Assembly: GCA_016648135.1 (NCBI GenBank)
Contig: JADDOH010023125.1
Span: 168,848-232,847, forward strand
Source of the DNA: Agrypnia vestita
Taxonomy: Eukaryota > Arthropoda > Insecta > Trichoptera > Phryganeidae
Length of the DNA stretch: 64,000 nucleotides
Direction: 5' to 3'
Shown: positions 11,501 through 25,300 of the stretch, piece by piece
Position numbering within the stretch: position 1 is the stretch's first letter
Layout of the letters: every line of letters starts with the position of its first letter
Position numbers and translations under genes: made by a program
The notes under the pieces: model-generated
Seen by the model: the letters and a program-made list of their open reading frames with translations, nothing else
Database searches by the model: none
Told to the model about the DNA's origin: nothing

Positions 11501-12690
11501 ACAGGCTTCTACGCACACAAAGCCAATCGAATCCTTAAAGTAAAACAAGTCTATGTAATATCTTGCGTCAAAGATGTGACAGAAGTATTCCATGTGAAGA
11601 CCGTATGACGTCGATGAATCATGGAAAAATAAATCGTTAACATATTAGAACCGGGCAGTGATTCAGCAGTCACGTGCGCAGTGACATCATGACTACGCTT
11701 TTTACGCTGCGAGTTGGGCCAGCTCGGCTGGGACCAAGGCTGGCCCCTTCAGCGCCGCCAGCCTCGCAATTGGGTGGCCAATTTCAAAAAATCCACGAGT
11801 CCACATTAATCGGTTTCGACTTAACACTTTGGATTCGTAACTAAGTATAGAATCACAAAAAATATATGTATGGGAGTTGAATATTTTTTTTACGCTTCAC
11901 GCTTCGCTTTTTACGTTTCTTTAATTATAATATACCACGGCATTCTATGATATTTGTATGTAAAATTTCAATATCCTTCTTAATATCTAAAGAATGGTTT
12001 GTTTCCAAAAGACGATTAGAAAATTCAGAATATTTAAAGCTTTTTTAACATCTTAAGCGGTCCATAATTCTTATTTTAAAATTTCTTCACGTTTTATACA
12101 CGTAAAAACGATTTCAAACTTTAAAAACATTTTGATAATTCAATAAATACCCTAAAAGCCGGGTAAAAAAAATTAAAAAGTCCCAATAATACATGAATTT
12201 TCACTATTTCATAATTTATTATGTATTTGACTCGTGAATAAAATCTTTATGTAAAAGTTAAAAAGAAAAATTCTAACTGTATTTTTTGAAATGAAAATCT
12301 ATTCTTGTAATAGTTCAGGAAGTGTTGTAGAAATATGGACTTGGGGATTTTTTTAAATCGACTGTTCAATCGTAGGTACTCAATACCGGCATGGTCTAGC
12401 GTGCGGTTTACTCTTGGCAAACACTACAGCGAACAATAGAATCGTGAAACGAAAAATAAAGCATAATTTTCTGTCGCTTTAGTTATATAGACACTTGTGA
12501 GTTTTCCAGTATTTGAGACTTCTTTAAGCCTTTTGACCAGGGGGTTGCGGGGTTTTCTACAGCCAATAGCATCGTTTGGAATGGAAAATCAAAATAAATC
12601 ACATGAAAGTGTTGTTTCTTCAAGTGCATTTAAATACTGATTTGAATTCTTATAAGATATCTCCAGTTCAGAAAATAATCCGATGCTAGT
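8525..12690. other. no gene seen; AT-rich with one small GC-rich patch
   Basis: About 4 kb with poly-T runs (for example at 9,680) and only short frames. At 11,640-11,790 a CpG-containing patch (CTGCGAGTTGGGCCAGCTCG, GCGCCGCCAGCCTCGCAATT) stands out from the AT-rich flanks. No exon signals or family could be assigned there. Confidence 0.4.
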
Positions 12691-12833
12691 CCTCTTTCAT
12701 TTAAGAAAGACGATCGAATTGGTACGTGTATTATGTGTATAAACACCAACACATCGAAACAAAGTGCCTAGTACGCGAGGCTTTCACATAATAATTCGAT
12801 TATCTTTCTTACATGAAGAGAGGGCAACTTGTG
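12691..12833. mobile_element. foldback MITE, copy 2
   Basis: CCTCTTTCATTTAAGAAAGA at the left is mirrored by TCTTTCTTACATGAAGAGAGG at the right. The GATCGAATT/AATTCGAT blocks and a TAAACACCAAC centre match the copy at 442-615. It is 143 bp, shorter than copy 1. Confidence 0.55.
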
Positions 12834-13685
12834 GAGTGGAATCATGGATAACAATTGAAACCATGTTAAAGCGACGTGAAGCACTTAAGATCTAGAAATG
12901 GTTGATAAAATATGCCGGATTGATAGAGTTATTAAAGAAAACATGAGGACCCGAATACAAAAGAGAAAATAAATCGGTTAAACCATAAAAAGCCAGCAAT
13001 ATTTTGGCCTATCGAGAGATATCCAGAGAAATGGCAAATCCTGCACCTCATCATTTAAAGTTAATTTGCTAGCAGAAGAATCCCTGGAAGAAGGATATCG
13101 GCAACTGAATCGGGAACTGCACAGTCCAACTATTTTGAGCTGCTGCGAACAAAATCAATATTCATCTTTAATATTTATCGCAAATTTATTATGAACCGGT
13201 TGGATAAATATAAATCAGGTAGTAATATAAATTTAAATATTCATCGCTAATATGATCTCTAACGTTCGATAACCGGACCAGCACTAGATGAAGACATATA
13301 AGAGAGGTATATAAAAAAGCTGTCACTATGCAATTGGCGAAACCGAGATAAACATATTTGTAACTGATTTTTTATGCGGAGCGAGAGAGATTTAAAAGTT
13401 GATATGCTTTTAATAAAATGTTTGTAAAATATAGAAATATGTTTTCAAGAAAGGTTGTTATCAATTGTAACATTTCCACTATCGTCAGATAATCGTTTTC
13501 AATTTTGTTCATATTTAAAAAATGTGGTTTTAAAATAATATTTTGCGAAAATTAGTAATACTCGTACATGGCACTTCCGATAAAAAGAATAATATTAAAA
13601 ATAAGATCACGAATCTAAAACAAATTAGTAATCGAAAAACAAAGACCACCAAAATATATACATAGACATGAACTTAAGTTCTTGG
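12834..13685. other. no recognisable feature
   Basis: AT-rich; nothing paired or coding seen. Confidence 0.4.
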
Positions 13686-13689
13686 TACA

Positions 13690-14012
13690 CAGTGTAGATC
13701 CTTGCTTGTATATTTTGAAACAATAACAAAAAATTCTAACTAAATACTCTTCAAAAGTAAATTGTCTTAGTAAATGAGTCGCGCTTTATTACAGTAAAGG
13801 CATCTTTAATAGAAAATACTCTGTTAAAAATTTATAAAAGCAAAATCTCTATTTTAAAAAAAATACGTTGTGTTGACTAGGGGATTTAATTATACAAGAA
13901 TAAATACTTTAACTGCGGTATAAATATGTCTTAAATATACGCGAAGCAGATCCAATCTCCTCGCCGAAAGAAGGGGTTTAGTTCATCTCTGTATAATTTT
14001 ATAATCATATTA
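13690..14012 (-). repeat. dispersed repeat D, copy 2 (inverted)
   Basis: Read on the minus strand it gives AAACCCCTTCTTTCGGC, TATTTAAGACATATTTATA, CAGTTAAAGTATTTATT, CCCCTAGTCAAC, TGTAATAAAGCGCGACTCAT and GAGTATTTAGTTAGA. This is the same block order as at 4,500-4,885. Confidence 0.6.
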
Positions 14013-14224
14013 ACAACGAGCAAATTAAGAGAGAGCACATCGACAAATTAATTCCAACACTTCACTAGGTCAATACCGTTGAGGAAATTGAATCGACGCC
14101 ATGTTCTCCGAAAGCTATAAATTACCGATCTCATCCTGCGAACAAAATTAAATCAGCATTAAAATTGCCTCCACTTCTGTATTCCACTTAACAAATTACA
14201 CTCATCCAACATGCGCAGAGTTAC

Positions 14225-14480
14225 GACGACAGGCGACTTAACATAACCGCGAGTGCAGCCACCTCGCGTCACTGCGGGAACTCGTTCCGAGTCCTTGACT
14301 TACTACTCCGACGTGGAGCGGCCGCCTTCACGTGCCGGGGGCTCGCGGGCTTAGTTACGGAGCCTCCAACGCGAGCCGGTCTGGACCAAGGTACCGAGGT
14401 ACCAGGCACCGAGGTACCACGGAGCGCGAAGAGGAAATCGGCAATTATTTCACTGTTAAGAAACAGGCCCAAGCGACGGC
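14225..14480. other. CpG-rich patch with short tandem units
   Basis: GC-rich and CpG-rich within AT-rich flanks, containing GAGGTACCA/GAGGTACCG units around 14,390-14,425. Frames are open on both strands, which I attribute to composition rather than coding. It could be a small regulatory or 5'-exon region; there is no supporting motif. Confidence 0.3.
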
Positions 14481-14524
14481 TCCGGTATGGCCAGCGTGCC
14501 AGTATGGATTTCCACGAAACTAAA

Positions 14525-16320
14525 ATTACGCTTTATTATAATATTTTGGTGTGCTTGTATGTAAAAGGCTTGAAAATTTGAAAGTACAATCTTATTTCTT
14601 CATTAATAGCAAAATAACTTTGAAGTAACACCATTTATACTAATAAAAATGATGTTTTAAATAGCGATAACTATTTTGTATTTTCTAATCGGCTTTTGGA
14701 AACAGGCCATCTTTTTGATATTAACAAGGGTTTAGAAATTCTACAAACAAATAACATAGGTTTACAGTTAAATGAGTTATTTTAATAATCGTCATACGTT
14801 CAAAAGAAAATAAAACAGAAATATTGAAACAAACTAATAATTAACTTTTAATATTAGGATATTGTTGTTCGAAAATTTTCGACTCATAATTTAGGCAGTC
14901 TACCTGTAAAGTATTGCAGACTAACACTATTACACCCTGTGTTAATTAACTTATTGGTGATCTATTTTTTAAGGTTGAATATGTGGCACCAAGACGTTAG
15001 ATATTCATATACATAGCACCGGGATTTCCAGTTATTAACAAAGTGTATTTTGATTATTTCTAAATAATTCTAATTTGTTCTAATTCATAGGAAACTACGT
15101 GCTGAAAATTTGTAATTTCACAAATAAAATGTGATTTCATTAAAATTAATTGAATTACTTACGATTAAGTATTATAATAAGCTAAAAATCTGATGAGATT
15201 TTTGGCATATTATAATATTATTATTATTATTATTATATAATAATTTTCAATTAACAACTCACGCAACGTCTCGCATACAGAATCTGACATTGAGTTACCT
15301 AGCACGCAACAACGATTACCAAGAATTTCCACGCTAAAAGTTTGCATAAAATAGGCGCACTTGTGACAAATCACGCTATAACTATGACAAATCGTAAGAG
15401 GTTCGCGAAGATATATAACTTTATTATTTAATTTCCAATGTAGGTGCCATAATAAATATGAAAAATTTTAGTACATGTGAAAGTAAGCACTTTTAAGGGA
15501 TTATTTGTTAATAATCTTGTCAGTTTGGCTATGTGTCAAGGTGTTCTATTACAGTTAAAAATGCATCCACTTTGTGAATTGTGAAATAAATTTAATTGTT
15601 TCAGTATCTTGATTATAGATATCATGTTTTTTATTAACTTAAGATATACTTTCCCGTGCCATGACACCAATCGGATTCATCACTTTTACAACTGTGGTTG
15701 TGTATATTTGCCAAGGCAATTTAGTACCGTAACTTCTAAATGTATACATACCTATATAGGTTTCTTCAACCAAATAACCTTTATCCAGTAATCTACCATA
15801 CAAAACATATGATTGTGGTTCAATTTGTACATTTTTGTTTTTGTATTTTTTAAATTGACTTCTTGTGTACGTTTTTTTGGTAGTAAGTCATTGTTGTCTT
15901 TTCTTGAATCTTGCGCTGTCTTATAAAAATATTGAAAAAACAGTACAGCTTTTTTAAGCGCTTGATTACATAAATATATATTCTTCGTGCACGTGGAGTC
16001 GAGTCACGTTAGCTGGTGGGGTCGCGAACCGGTGACCTTAGCAACCCGTGACAATGCAATTACTGGACCAACAAACTGCCCAGAGCAACTGACAAATACC
16101 GAGTGGGAATAAGCTTCAATTGAGATCAGTGGCGTAACCGTGTACATAAGTATATCAATATTTGAAGAACCATTTTAATCGTGATCAATAAATTGTGTTT
16201 ATTCGTTGTGTTATTATAATCGTGTGATCCTCCAAAATCTTAAATATTATAATAAAATATATCTGAATATACAGCCAAACTGCTTTTGTTAAAAATATAT
16301 AGTTAGATGGCGTTCAGCTA
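14525..16320. other. no gene seen; (ATT)n microsatellite at 15,216-15,240
   Basis: AT-rich. The ATT microsatellite is the only discrete feature found. Confidence 0.45.
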
Positions 16321-16844
16321 TCTATATATCTATAAAACTCAATGTCTGTCTGTCTGCCTGTTCTCTATACAAATCCACACCGTTTGTCCGATTCGATTCA
16401 AATTTTGCATACTTATGCTTTAGAACCCGGCGGGTAACATAGGCATAATTCTCATACCCTTTCCCCTCCCCATGACATGTTTTCGATGCAAATCTGTACC
16501 GTTTGACCGATCGGATTCAAAATTTGGACACTTATTCTCTAAAACTCGGCGGGTAACATAGGCAACATTTCCTCCCTATTCTCATACCCCTTCCCCTCCC
16601 TCTGAGATATTTTCGATGCAAATCTGTACCGTTTGACCGATCGGACTCAAAATTTGGACACTTACTCTTTAGGACTCGGCGGGTAAAATAGGTGACATTT
16701 CTCCCTTATTCTTTTATCTCTTCCCCTCCCCCTGATATATTTTCGATGCAAATCTATACCGTTCGAATCGAAACTTTGTTTACACTCACAAATTTATTTT
16801 AAACTTAATCCTTAACCCGTATAACGCCGGGTGTGAACAGCTAG
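16321..16844 (+). mobile_element. non-autonomous Helitron-like element A, copy 2 (both ends)
   Basis: Starts TCTATATATCTATAAAACTC, then (TGTC)n, then about four modules with CCGTTTGACCGATCGG and GGCGGGTAACATAGG. It ends CTTAACCCGTATAACGCCGG...GAACAGCTAG|T. The CCG/CGG pairing just upstream of CTAG is the expected 3' hairpin, followed by T. It carries no protein gene. Confidence 0.75.
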
Positions 16845-16845
16845 T

Positions 16846-18799
16846 TAAGGTATAAGTTACAATTAAAAGCCGAAAATGTTTCCCTCATATGAAATTAAAA
16901 TATGATCAATGTCAAAATCAAGTGTCAAATCAAGTGTCGATTTATTTGTAAAATATTTGGTTATGACAGGCGCGACTGCATCGCCTTTTCATTTCTTCAC
17001 TCTAATTGTGACGTTTAATATAAGAGAATTTTTGGTTACATAATATGTTAAGGATGCGTGAGGAGGATAAAGGGAGGAAGGATTAAATGGAAACATAAAT
17101 TGTGTGAACTAGTTTGGGTGCGGTTGTGAAATTAATTTACGTTTTATGTCCCGTTTAGGCGAGTTAAAAAAATCAACGCGGTTATAATTTAAGTTTAATG
17201 AATTTATAGATCTGCAGGTGAAGGAGTTTTATTTTGAATTGGTCTTGCCATGAGGGAGATGAAAACTAGGTGACTGTCTGCTTCATAGTTTAATAGTGAA
17301 ATTACAGAAATTTGGAGTGGAACCAGAAGTGAAAATTCGTACAGATTTTTGGGATATAAACGTAAATGTTAATTTGCTACAACTGTATTATAAGTCAAAT
17401 AAGTAACGGTTTGTCCGATATCCGAAAGTCCCGTTACGACTGATCAATGGCATTGACGCATTTAATTGATGGCTTTAAATGCTGACTTTTAATCTTTGCC
17501 TGTTTCTCTCCTGACTGACAGAACTGTGGCAGCGGTAGTGTAGTGGTGAGTTCAAACCAGACTGCCGGAGTAAGTGTAGGCTGTCATTATTTGTCACTTA
17601 CCAGTCGTTTTCTGCAACGAGAAGTATTCTTAAAACGGTATCTACATATGTATTATACATATATGTTTATTACTGGAGAGATATATTTTCACTCGTGATG
17701 CACTAGTGTGTGTGATTAATATTGGATAAAGGTCTCAAAATTGATAATAAAATTGAAAGCCAAATCCATCGATATAATTTATACAGAAATATTTTATAAA
17801 CGTATTATAATCAGGTACCCCGATCGCCTAAATAAACACAATATACAACATGAATTGTGGACAGAATACGAATGATAAACCGGCATAGTAATATTTTTAG
17901 ATACACAATCACTATCAGTTATTTTAACTACGAATACCTGTGATTAATTCATTGATCTTAATTGTAAGCTCTTCACCTCTATACACATATTTTAACTATT
18001 CTGTGGGATATCTCGTACGGATCTCGGTGAACACCCCGCTCTACATTTAGTACCACGAACCTGTTCAAGAAGCCATTTCAAGAAGCTCTACTCCGAAGCA
18101 CTTTTCGCCGGGTGCTTTGACGTTCGCAATGCTTCAAGCGTCACGATATTGTGAATATTTTGAAATGAAAAATTTAACATAGTTTTATATAAAAACATAG
18201 TTAATAAAAAAATTATTATAACGCTAAAAAATCTTGACTTAAAGTGTACGGAACCCAAACTCTGCCAGAAGAAACCTATTGCCAGCCTGTGTTCAAGTAA
18301 AAGAACCTGATAATGGAGCCCAAGTCATGAACAGCATGAATTGTAAAAATATGAGAAACGCTAATGTGAATACGAAAATTTCAAAATGAATATCTTAAAG
18401 GTCCTCACACTCTCACACGTCATCTTGTATTCAACATTTTCCAAACATTTCAATGTTTTACCGAATGAATAACAAATTATTGTTAAAAAATAGAGTTTCA
18501 ACACTCAAAAGAAGACTGATAAAACTACTCTTAAGAGAAGTTTCATGGCGAAGCATTGTTCGCTATGCGTCTCTGTTTAAGACACCATCCAGTATTTGTC
18601 TGTAAGTCTCTGCGCACTCGTTATTTCGGGGATACGTTTTTATCTAGGTCTTCCTCTACTTCCTTTAATTATATTTCTGAGTTATGAACTGTGAAGAATG
18701 TGTCCTAACCATCGTCCCCGTCAATTTCTTCTTTCTTTGCACTTTACTCAAATCCTTCTCTCGGTCCATATCAGGTTTCTCCATATGCATTATGTAAAC
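16846..18799. other. no assigned feature; one open GC-richer stretch
   Basis: At 18,004-18,155 there is a 50-codon open frame without ATG, in a GC-richer patch of unknown origin. Near 17,536-17,565 GGTAGTGTAGTGGTGAG and GAGTTCAAACC resemble A- and B-boxes but are too close together for a tRNA head. Confidence 0.35.
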
Positions 18800-19690
18800 T
18801 AGGGCATGTATTACCGGTTTTTGGTAAACCGATTTACCGGCAAATGTGATCAAATTCCATGAAAGAATTGCCAGTAACTTAATTATGTAGGTACCGGTTA
18901 TTTCAGTAAATTATTTTTCACTTTTTAAAGTACTCGTATTATGCATAATAATATTTTTATTATGTGACGATATTTCCAGAAAGCGGATATGTTAAGTATT
19001 TTGAGGCTTAATACAATACGCCCACGTGCACTGCGGATCCGACACTAACCATAAACAAAACTACAAAATCACAAATTTCCGGTACTTAAATGATTATTAT
19101 TAATACTTTGGCAGCTATTCTGTCTTCCAAGAACTTCTTTTTAAATTCAATAGTTAAAATAGTGATATCCCAATCTCTGGAGTAAGTGATTTTTAAATGA
19201 TCGTTATATTTTATATCATTTCTGTATTGGGTTTTATTTTAAGAAGAGTTTATTGTTTCGGTGTGGTAAAAAAAAATTAATAATAATAGAAAAAATATTA
19301 AGACCGTTAAATAAAGTTAAGCAAATGAAATATAAAACAATATAAATCTTTACTCACTGTGTATGCTTAAATCAATTATATATTAATTGGATGCGATGAT
19401 GCAACGACCTTTGTTCTAATTAATAACATTTGAAAGTTATTATTTATTTTAGACATAGTTATGTATAAGGTAATAAGCATATTTGTAGAAAATAAATATC
19501 CAGGCGTAACAATTAGTTTCACTAAAAAGTTTTTCTTTTCAATTTGTTGTTTTATACCAAAATATAATGCTATAATATTCACTTTTTGACACCTTCATTA
19601 TTACCGATAAGTTACCGGTAAACGGGTAATAAATTCAGAGATTTACTGATTTACGGGTAATGCCATTTCCTGGTAAATTTATATGCCCTA
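18800..19690. mobile_element. hAT-like non-autonomous DNA transposon
   Basis: The left end TAGGGCATGTATTACCGG and the right end (inverted) TAGGGCATATAAATTTACC form short TIRs. They are followed on both sides by repeated ACCGGT/TTTACCGG motifs. Flanking 8-mers ATGTAAAC (18,792-18,799) and ACGTGAAA (19,691-19,698) agree at 5 of 8 positions, compatible with an aged 8-bp target duplication typical of hAT. The roughly 890-bp interior is AT-rich with no transposase. Confidence 0.6.
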
Positions 19691-20745
19691 ACGTGAAAGA
19701 CATTATGCGGCTGAACAAAAGTGAAAATATTTTAAGTATATTTTTAAAAATAACGAATTTTCCTTTCGTCACATCATTGGAACATCTCTTGAAAAGTACT
19801 ATTTTCAATGTGATATTTAGTAAATACGATTTCAAAGGAGTCTAACTTTTTAATAAGGCGTTAAAATTACCGTTGCGTCGGATAGAGTGACCTGAAGATC
19901 GCCTGGCTCGTTTCACGTGGTCCAAAGTAGGAATTAGCTCCGATCGGGAACTGGACCGATCGCGGATGCAAATTATTGTTATTTCAGAGATCACGATTCA
20001 CCGTCGCTCGGTTGGGCGAGCGGGGTAATTGATGACTTCGCTGATAACAATTATAGATTCCCCGAGAAGATCACCGCTGTTAACTGATAGAACTAGATGC
20101 GGCTCTCGGGTACTGGGAGAGGTCTCTTCAAAAAATAACAATGCGAGACCACTTACAGTAACGGAATGACAGGTCTGCGGAACAACCGAAATTCTCGGAA
20201 AACTATAAGTCTTTCAAAAGTTTTACCCAAACGCTTTATTTAATTAATCTTATACGTTTTTAAACCTTGTTAAGACAAACCAATAAAAATATGATTCGAA
20301 AATAACCTTTCAAGAAGTACGCAAATTTCTATCTGAAATGCGTTCGCAACAACGGCGCGCACCTGACACATGAGATTTTTTTAATGGTTCGCCGGCATAA
20401 AGATGCGAATTTTCTATGATTTTTAAATACCCTATTCCAGGCCCACATCACTAACGATGAAATTTGCTAAACGACTGTCTATGGCAAAAAGTATACAAGT
20501 ATAAAATTGAGAAAATTAGAATTGTCACTGAAACAGATACAGAGTTTTAGACATCTGTATTATCAGCCTACCGTGGCTGGTAAGCACTACCGCGGATCAT
20601 TTATAGTTCAATCAATAAATAAAAATATAAAATAAATGTCTAAATAATAAATAGTTTATAACCAACGAATAAAAAATGTTTTTTTTTTTTGTCAGGGTTG
20701 TAAAATGCGTAAATTTTATGACAATCCAAATTTGTATAATATCTA
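19691..20745. other. no gene seen; moderately GC-rich, non-repetitive patch at 19,865-20,180
   Basis: The patch contains palindromic CGATCGGGAACTGGACCGATCG (19,941-19,962 region) and lacks TE ends. It could be a conserved non-coding element. The rest is AT-rich. Confidence 0.3.
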
Positions 20746-21281
20746 CTGTATATAAAGGATGTAAAAGAGCTAGCAGCAGAAACTTGGCTGGTAGATTTCT
20801 GCATATGTTATGAGTCTAAAATGTTCAAGCAACGATGACCTAATATGAATAGTTATGGAGATATGCAATATCAAAATTTTGCATTTTTTTTTAAATATTT
20901 GTGATTTATTTTTGGCAAAAAGTTTAACGTCTTTACAGTAACTTATATCAATTATAAAAAAATCATTTTCTTCAATACAACTCAAATAAAATATTAAAAA
21001 CCTTGTAAAAAAAACCTCTTTCAATTTTTGCAAGCCATTTATCATTTTATTCGACTTGTATTAAAACGAATAAATTTTTCATAATCCACATAAGTTACTG
21101 TAATGATATTTCAATTTTTTGCAAAAAACAAGTCAGAAATATAGAAAAAATGCAAACTTTGATATTGCACATCTCCATAATTATTGATGTTAGGTCATGG
21201 TTGCTTGAACATTTTAGACTCACAACATATGCAGGAATCTACCGGCTAAGTTTTCGCTGCTAGGTACACCCTGTATATAAT
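20746..21281. mobile_element. long-TIR foldback MITE, family 4
   Basis: Arms of about 140 bp. The left has CTAGCAGCAGAAACTTGGC, GGTAGATTTCTGCATATGTT, GAGTCTAAAATGTTCAAGCA and GGAGATATGCAATATCAAA. The right (21,140-21,281) is their inverse and ends CTAGGTACACCCTGTATATA. The centre is AT-rich. It contains no gene; apparent frames read through the arms. High arm identity suggests it is younger than most neighbours. Confidence 0.75.
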
Positions 21282-21329
21282 ATTGCAGGCACAGATCTAC
21301 TAGTATCTGTTGAGATAAAAGGGCATTAG

Positions 21330-21475
21330 ATTATCGTGAAAGGTAACTGAATAGAGACCGGGGAGGCGTAGAGTTGATAGAATAGAACAATCTGGCAGAT
21401 GTTGGAAGAGATGTATACGTGTTCTGCTCTTGACAAAAAAAAATGCTGAATATGATGATAATGATGACGTTTTAA
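21330..21475 (+). repeat. possible LINE 3' tail
   Basis: AGATGTTGGAAGAGATGTATACG, TGCTCTTGACAAAAAAAAATG and a closing GATGATAATGATGACG are reminiscent of decayed LINE 3' ends. There is no coding support. Confidence 0.2.
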
Positions 21476-22149
21476 TAAATTACTATCCCACGTGAAGCCA
21501 TTTTGTAGATAGAATAAACTGGTTTCGATCCACACTCGAGTACTGCACCTAATCTTTATTTGTTAAATAGTAAAATCAATATTAAGAGTTTTTCCTATAA
21601 ATTAGGTGACTGTTCCGAGGCAGGCCACTAATGTTACTCCAGCCAGTTTTTACGACTTTAAACTATGTTTATCAAGTTTCCTTATCGAACGTGCGCGAGT
21701 GTAATGTGTAACTTTTCACTCGTGAATGTATTATTTCTGTATTTGATACGGATTTAAGAGCGGTCTTTAACACCAACCGTAACTAATTATATTGAAAAAA
21801 TAATAGCGAGTCTTTCTAGCCTAAGGATAATTAACGCCCGCTTGAAGGAGTTCCGACCCCGGGCCGGGCTATTACGGGTAACTTCATGACGCCGCACACA
21901 CGTCGGAGGTGTTCCCGAATAAATAACATATAATTAACTATACATAGCCAAGATATTAATTTATCTTTAAATAAAGATACAGAAGCTGAATCTGAGTAGA
22001 CATCTATGATGAGTGTGTACGTACGTATACACTTTAATTTTATGAAAATATTAAAGTATATAAATATCATGTAAACAACATGTACAACTCACAAACAAAG
22101 TGTGTAGACTAAACATATATACAAATTCAAAAAATTTAACAGATGTGTT

Positions 22150-22335
22150 AGTCTATCATGAGTGAAAATGGTGAACGTTACATTGTAAAGTGATCACACT
22201 TAAACCAGCCATACTATAGATAGGTCGTTAGCCCCTTGGACACCCAAAAAGACTTTCAAACATATTTTCCCATATAAAAAAGTAGCTTCGTCTCTACGAG
22301 ACATCTATAAGATATCTTGATTATTTGAATTACTC
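22150..22335 (+). repeat. MITE family 6 fragment
   Basis: GGTGAACGTTACATTGTAAA, GTGATCAC, TTTTCCCATATAAAAAAGTAG and CATCTATAAGATATCTTGAT align in order with 47,133-47,265. The left TIR is missing. Confidence 0.5.
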
Positions 22336-25300
22336 AGAATAAAATTAAACATGCATTTTTTTAATTAAATAATGTTTATTCCTTTACGGCACACGCTCAA
22401 CATATAATTAAGCGTCCGCGGGAATACGACATAGTTATAAGATTATTTCCAGATATCAAAGTGACAATAAATTTTTATTTGTATTAATTGAATAAAAATA
22501 CCTATATTTTTGTAATTTAACAATGGCGAGACTTTTAATGATAAACTAAGTCAATTCTTATCTATCTTATATATTATTCTTCTCTTATTATTAATTATTA
22601 TCTCTTATTATTAATCGAGTTGAAGCTTATTTCATCTGAAGTCATTAATTTATTTATGTTTATATATATTGGAATTGTGAAATTGGCTGTCTTTTATACG
22701 TTTGCAATAATATACCAATAGACTGAATTTATTAGTGTTTCCTAATACCATAATTATTCAAATCATCAGATATGCAGACCACAGTTAATTAACTTTATAA
22801 AGAAATGTATAAATTTATAATGCAAGTACATACCTACGCCATTACAACTTCTTTGTGGAACGGTCTCGGCGAGATTAAGATTTCCCACTAACACATCGTA
22901 TCAGGTACGAACAGCGGCGGCAGTTTAGTGAGATTAGTCGTCGGGGTGACGGTTAGCGGCGGTTCTAACTAACGAACTGCGCTCTTCCACTAACTGTATG
23001 TTTTAACCGAATGGCCAACATGCAAATTGGATCTGCTGTCCGCAGCTTCGTTCTGGTGCTTTAACTTAATGTATGCGTTGATGATTCGGATATAACTAAA
23101 TCATCTCCATTAATCTATCTTGCTTTGTGGTTTTAATTGTGCTACATTGTGAGTCAGCCATTAAGGGGGAAATCGAATATTCATGAGGAAGCGCATTGTT
23201 TAGCGTTCTGCATAAACTTTGTCAGAGAAATTAAGATTAGCCAAAATACACAAAATCCTGCTTTCATCACGATAATTTTTTTCCGCTCGGCAATGACCCG
23301 AGTCCTGAAGATGACAGGCAAAATAAAAATTCGGTATTTTTTCAATTTATTTTTTGAATGGAGAATTAAAGGCGAAAATTGTCAGTTCTAAGTATATTAT
23401 TTAAGTACGCAGAAAAGATAGGTGATAATTTTAAAATAAACGTAAATAATCTGGTTACGTATTATATTATATTATTTTTGAAATTCAATTTTCAGGTAGG
23501 TACCAAATATGTACTGAATTAAAAAAATTATTACCTACTTACCGGGACGTGAAGCGGTATTATGGAATGTCGAAGATCAAGGTTCTTCTCTACACACACT
23601 AGAAAGAACATTACATTATCATCTAGAAATACGTTAGTAAATGATTCTAAATAAATAAACCTATTTTATTCCAAAACGCAGCCAGATAAATCATAGAATA
23701 ACAACTTTGTCACATACTTTACCACTCTGTCACGATTTTGTCTCACGGTAGTAAAATTGTTTTATTAATTTATATATTTTCTTATGAATAGTGCAACTTT
23801 GGAAGAATCATATTAATAATAATTAATGATATATATCGTCTATGACGTTCATATTTGTCTGTAAGTAATAGTGAAAATTGATTTATAGCAAAAATATACT
23901 TCACATTAGCTGGAAATGTGACAGAGTGGTTGGTATAGGTTCCTAAATAAATATTTTTGAATAAATACAAATGCATTGCTTTATATGTTTTCTAAAAGGG
24001 TCCTATGTTTATTATCGTAAAAGAAAAGTACAAGTTATTTGAAGAAGACTATTTGATAAAATAAAAAAAAAGATTTTGTGATGGAGGTGTACAATTTTTG
24101 GTCGATCATACAAATCATACAATCAGGTCCTCAAAATCATACAAAAACATGCAAACTTCGCGGCCAACAACTTTTTCCGATAGAATAAAACTTCAGCTAT
24201 CATAAAAAATGTAATTGCTGACGAGAAAGCTTTGGAATTTTTTTTTCGAGTTTGAACTAATATTTTATCAAAATGTAGGTTAAGAAAGAGAATGACCCAC
24301 GTGGCTTATGCGAATTTCGAAGTGTCGAAACTTTGACGTTTATGGGTATCGAATAAAATATATAATTACCATTGGTACCGATTTTAAGTTTTAAGTTATT
24401 TTTATGGTCAGTGAAGTACTTATATGCAATATGCAGTTTTGGAAAGGAGACCCAAGCTAAAATGTATATTTATAGAAAAAGTATAAAGACTATATTTGTT
24501 ACGGTAACTTATTTTGATCAAAATTCGGTATTACAAACACTGAAATACAAAAAAATATTTTATTTTATTTTATTATTTATATTTTATGGGATGTTTTACA
24601 CTAATTTTTCGCCAGATAATTATTTAAAAAATACTGTTTTAATTGTACAGTAGATTTTTTTAGCGTTTATCGTGCAAGACAATTTTTAATATTTGTACTC
24701 TGTTAAGCATAATAAGTGGACTAGAAATAATTTAAAAAATAATAATAAATCCAAACATTTATAACACTTTTTAAATGGTGGGATTAGTTCATTATTTAAT
24801 TTCCTAAAATTAAGCTTAATATTATAAAAAGTGTGTCCAAAGTATAAGATTAAATCCAAAAGTTGTTTCGGACTATGGGCATCTATATGATCATCATCTA
24901 TCACTCCGATTACAATATACGAAAAATTAACTATTTATTAAAAATTATTTTTATTCTTCTATTTAAAAAAATATATATAGGTACTTACCGATGTCGGGAA
25001 CCTCTTTTAAATACTTTAAAATATGTAAGAACTATTTATAGTACGTTTATGGTAAGAACGCTTAAAAATTACTTATATGAATTAATTCAAGAAACACTGG
25101 ATGCATAGGTACCTATTAGGTACGTGTTTCATTTATTCAAGAATATTATTAGTAAAGATTTTTTTTATAAAAGAACTTACATAAATATTACCTAACTCGT
25201 TTTTTTCGGTTCAGTTATGGATATTAAAAAATAAGGATTGTATTGTAGTTTTACAGTCGTAGTTCGAATTATTTTGATTAAATTAAATATCTCTACGTCT

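Noticed and set aside
17530..17570. A-box/B-box-like pair GTAGTGTAGTGGTGAG and GAGTTCAAACC
   Set aside because: The boxes overlap or nearly touch, leaving no anticodon arm.
20770..21045. 91-codon minus-strand frame
   Set aside because: It runs from one arm into the centre of the foldback MITE at 20,746-21,281, with no protein similarity.
19966..23027. Perfect ATGCAAAT octamer motifs at 19,966-19,973 and 23,020-23,027
   Set aside because: About one or more such 8-mers per strand are expected by chance in 64 kb of AT-rich DNA; no clustering with other sites.
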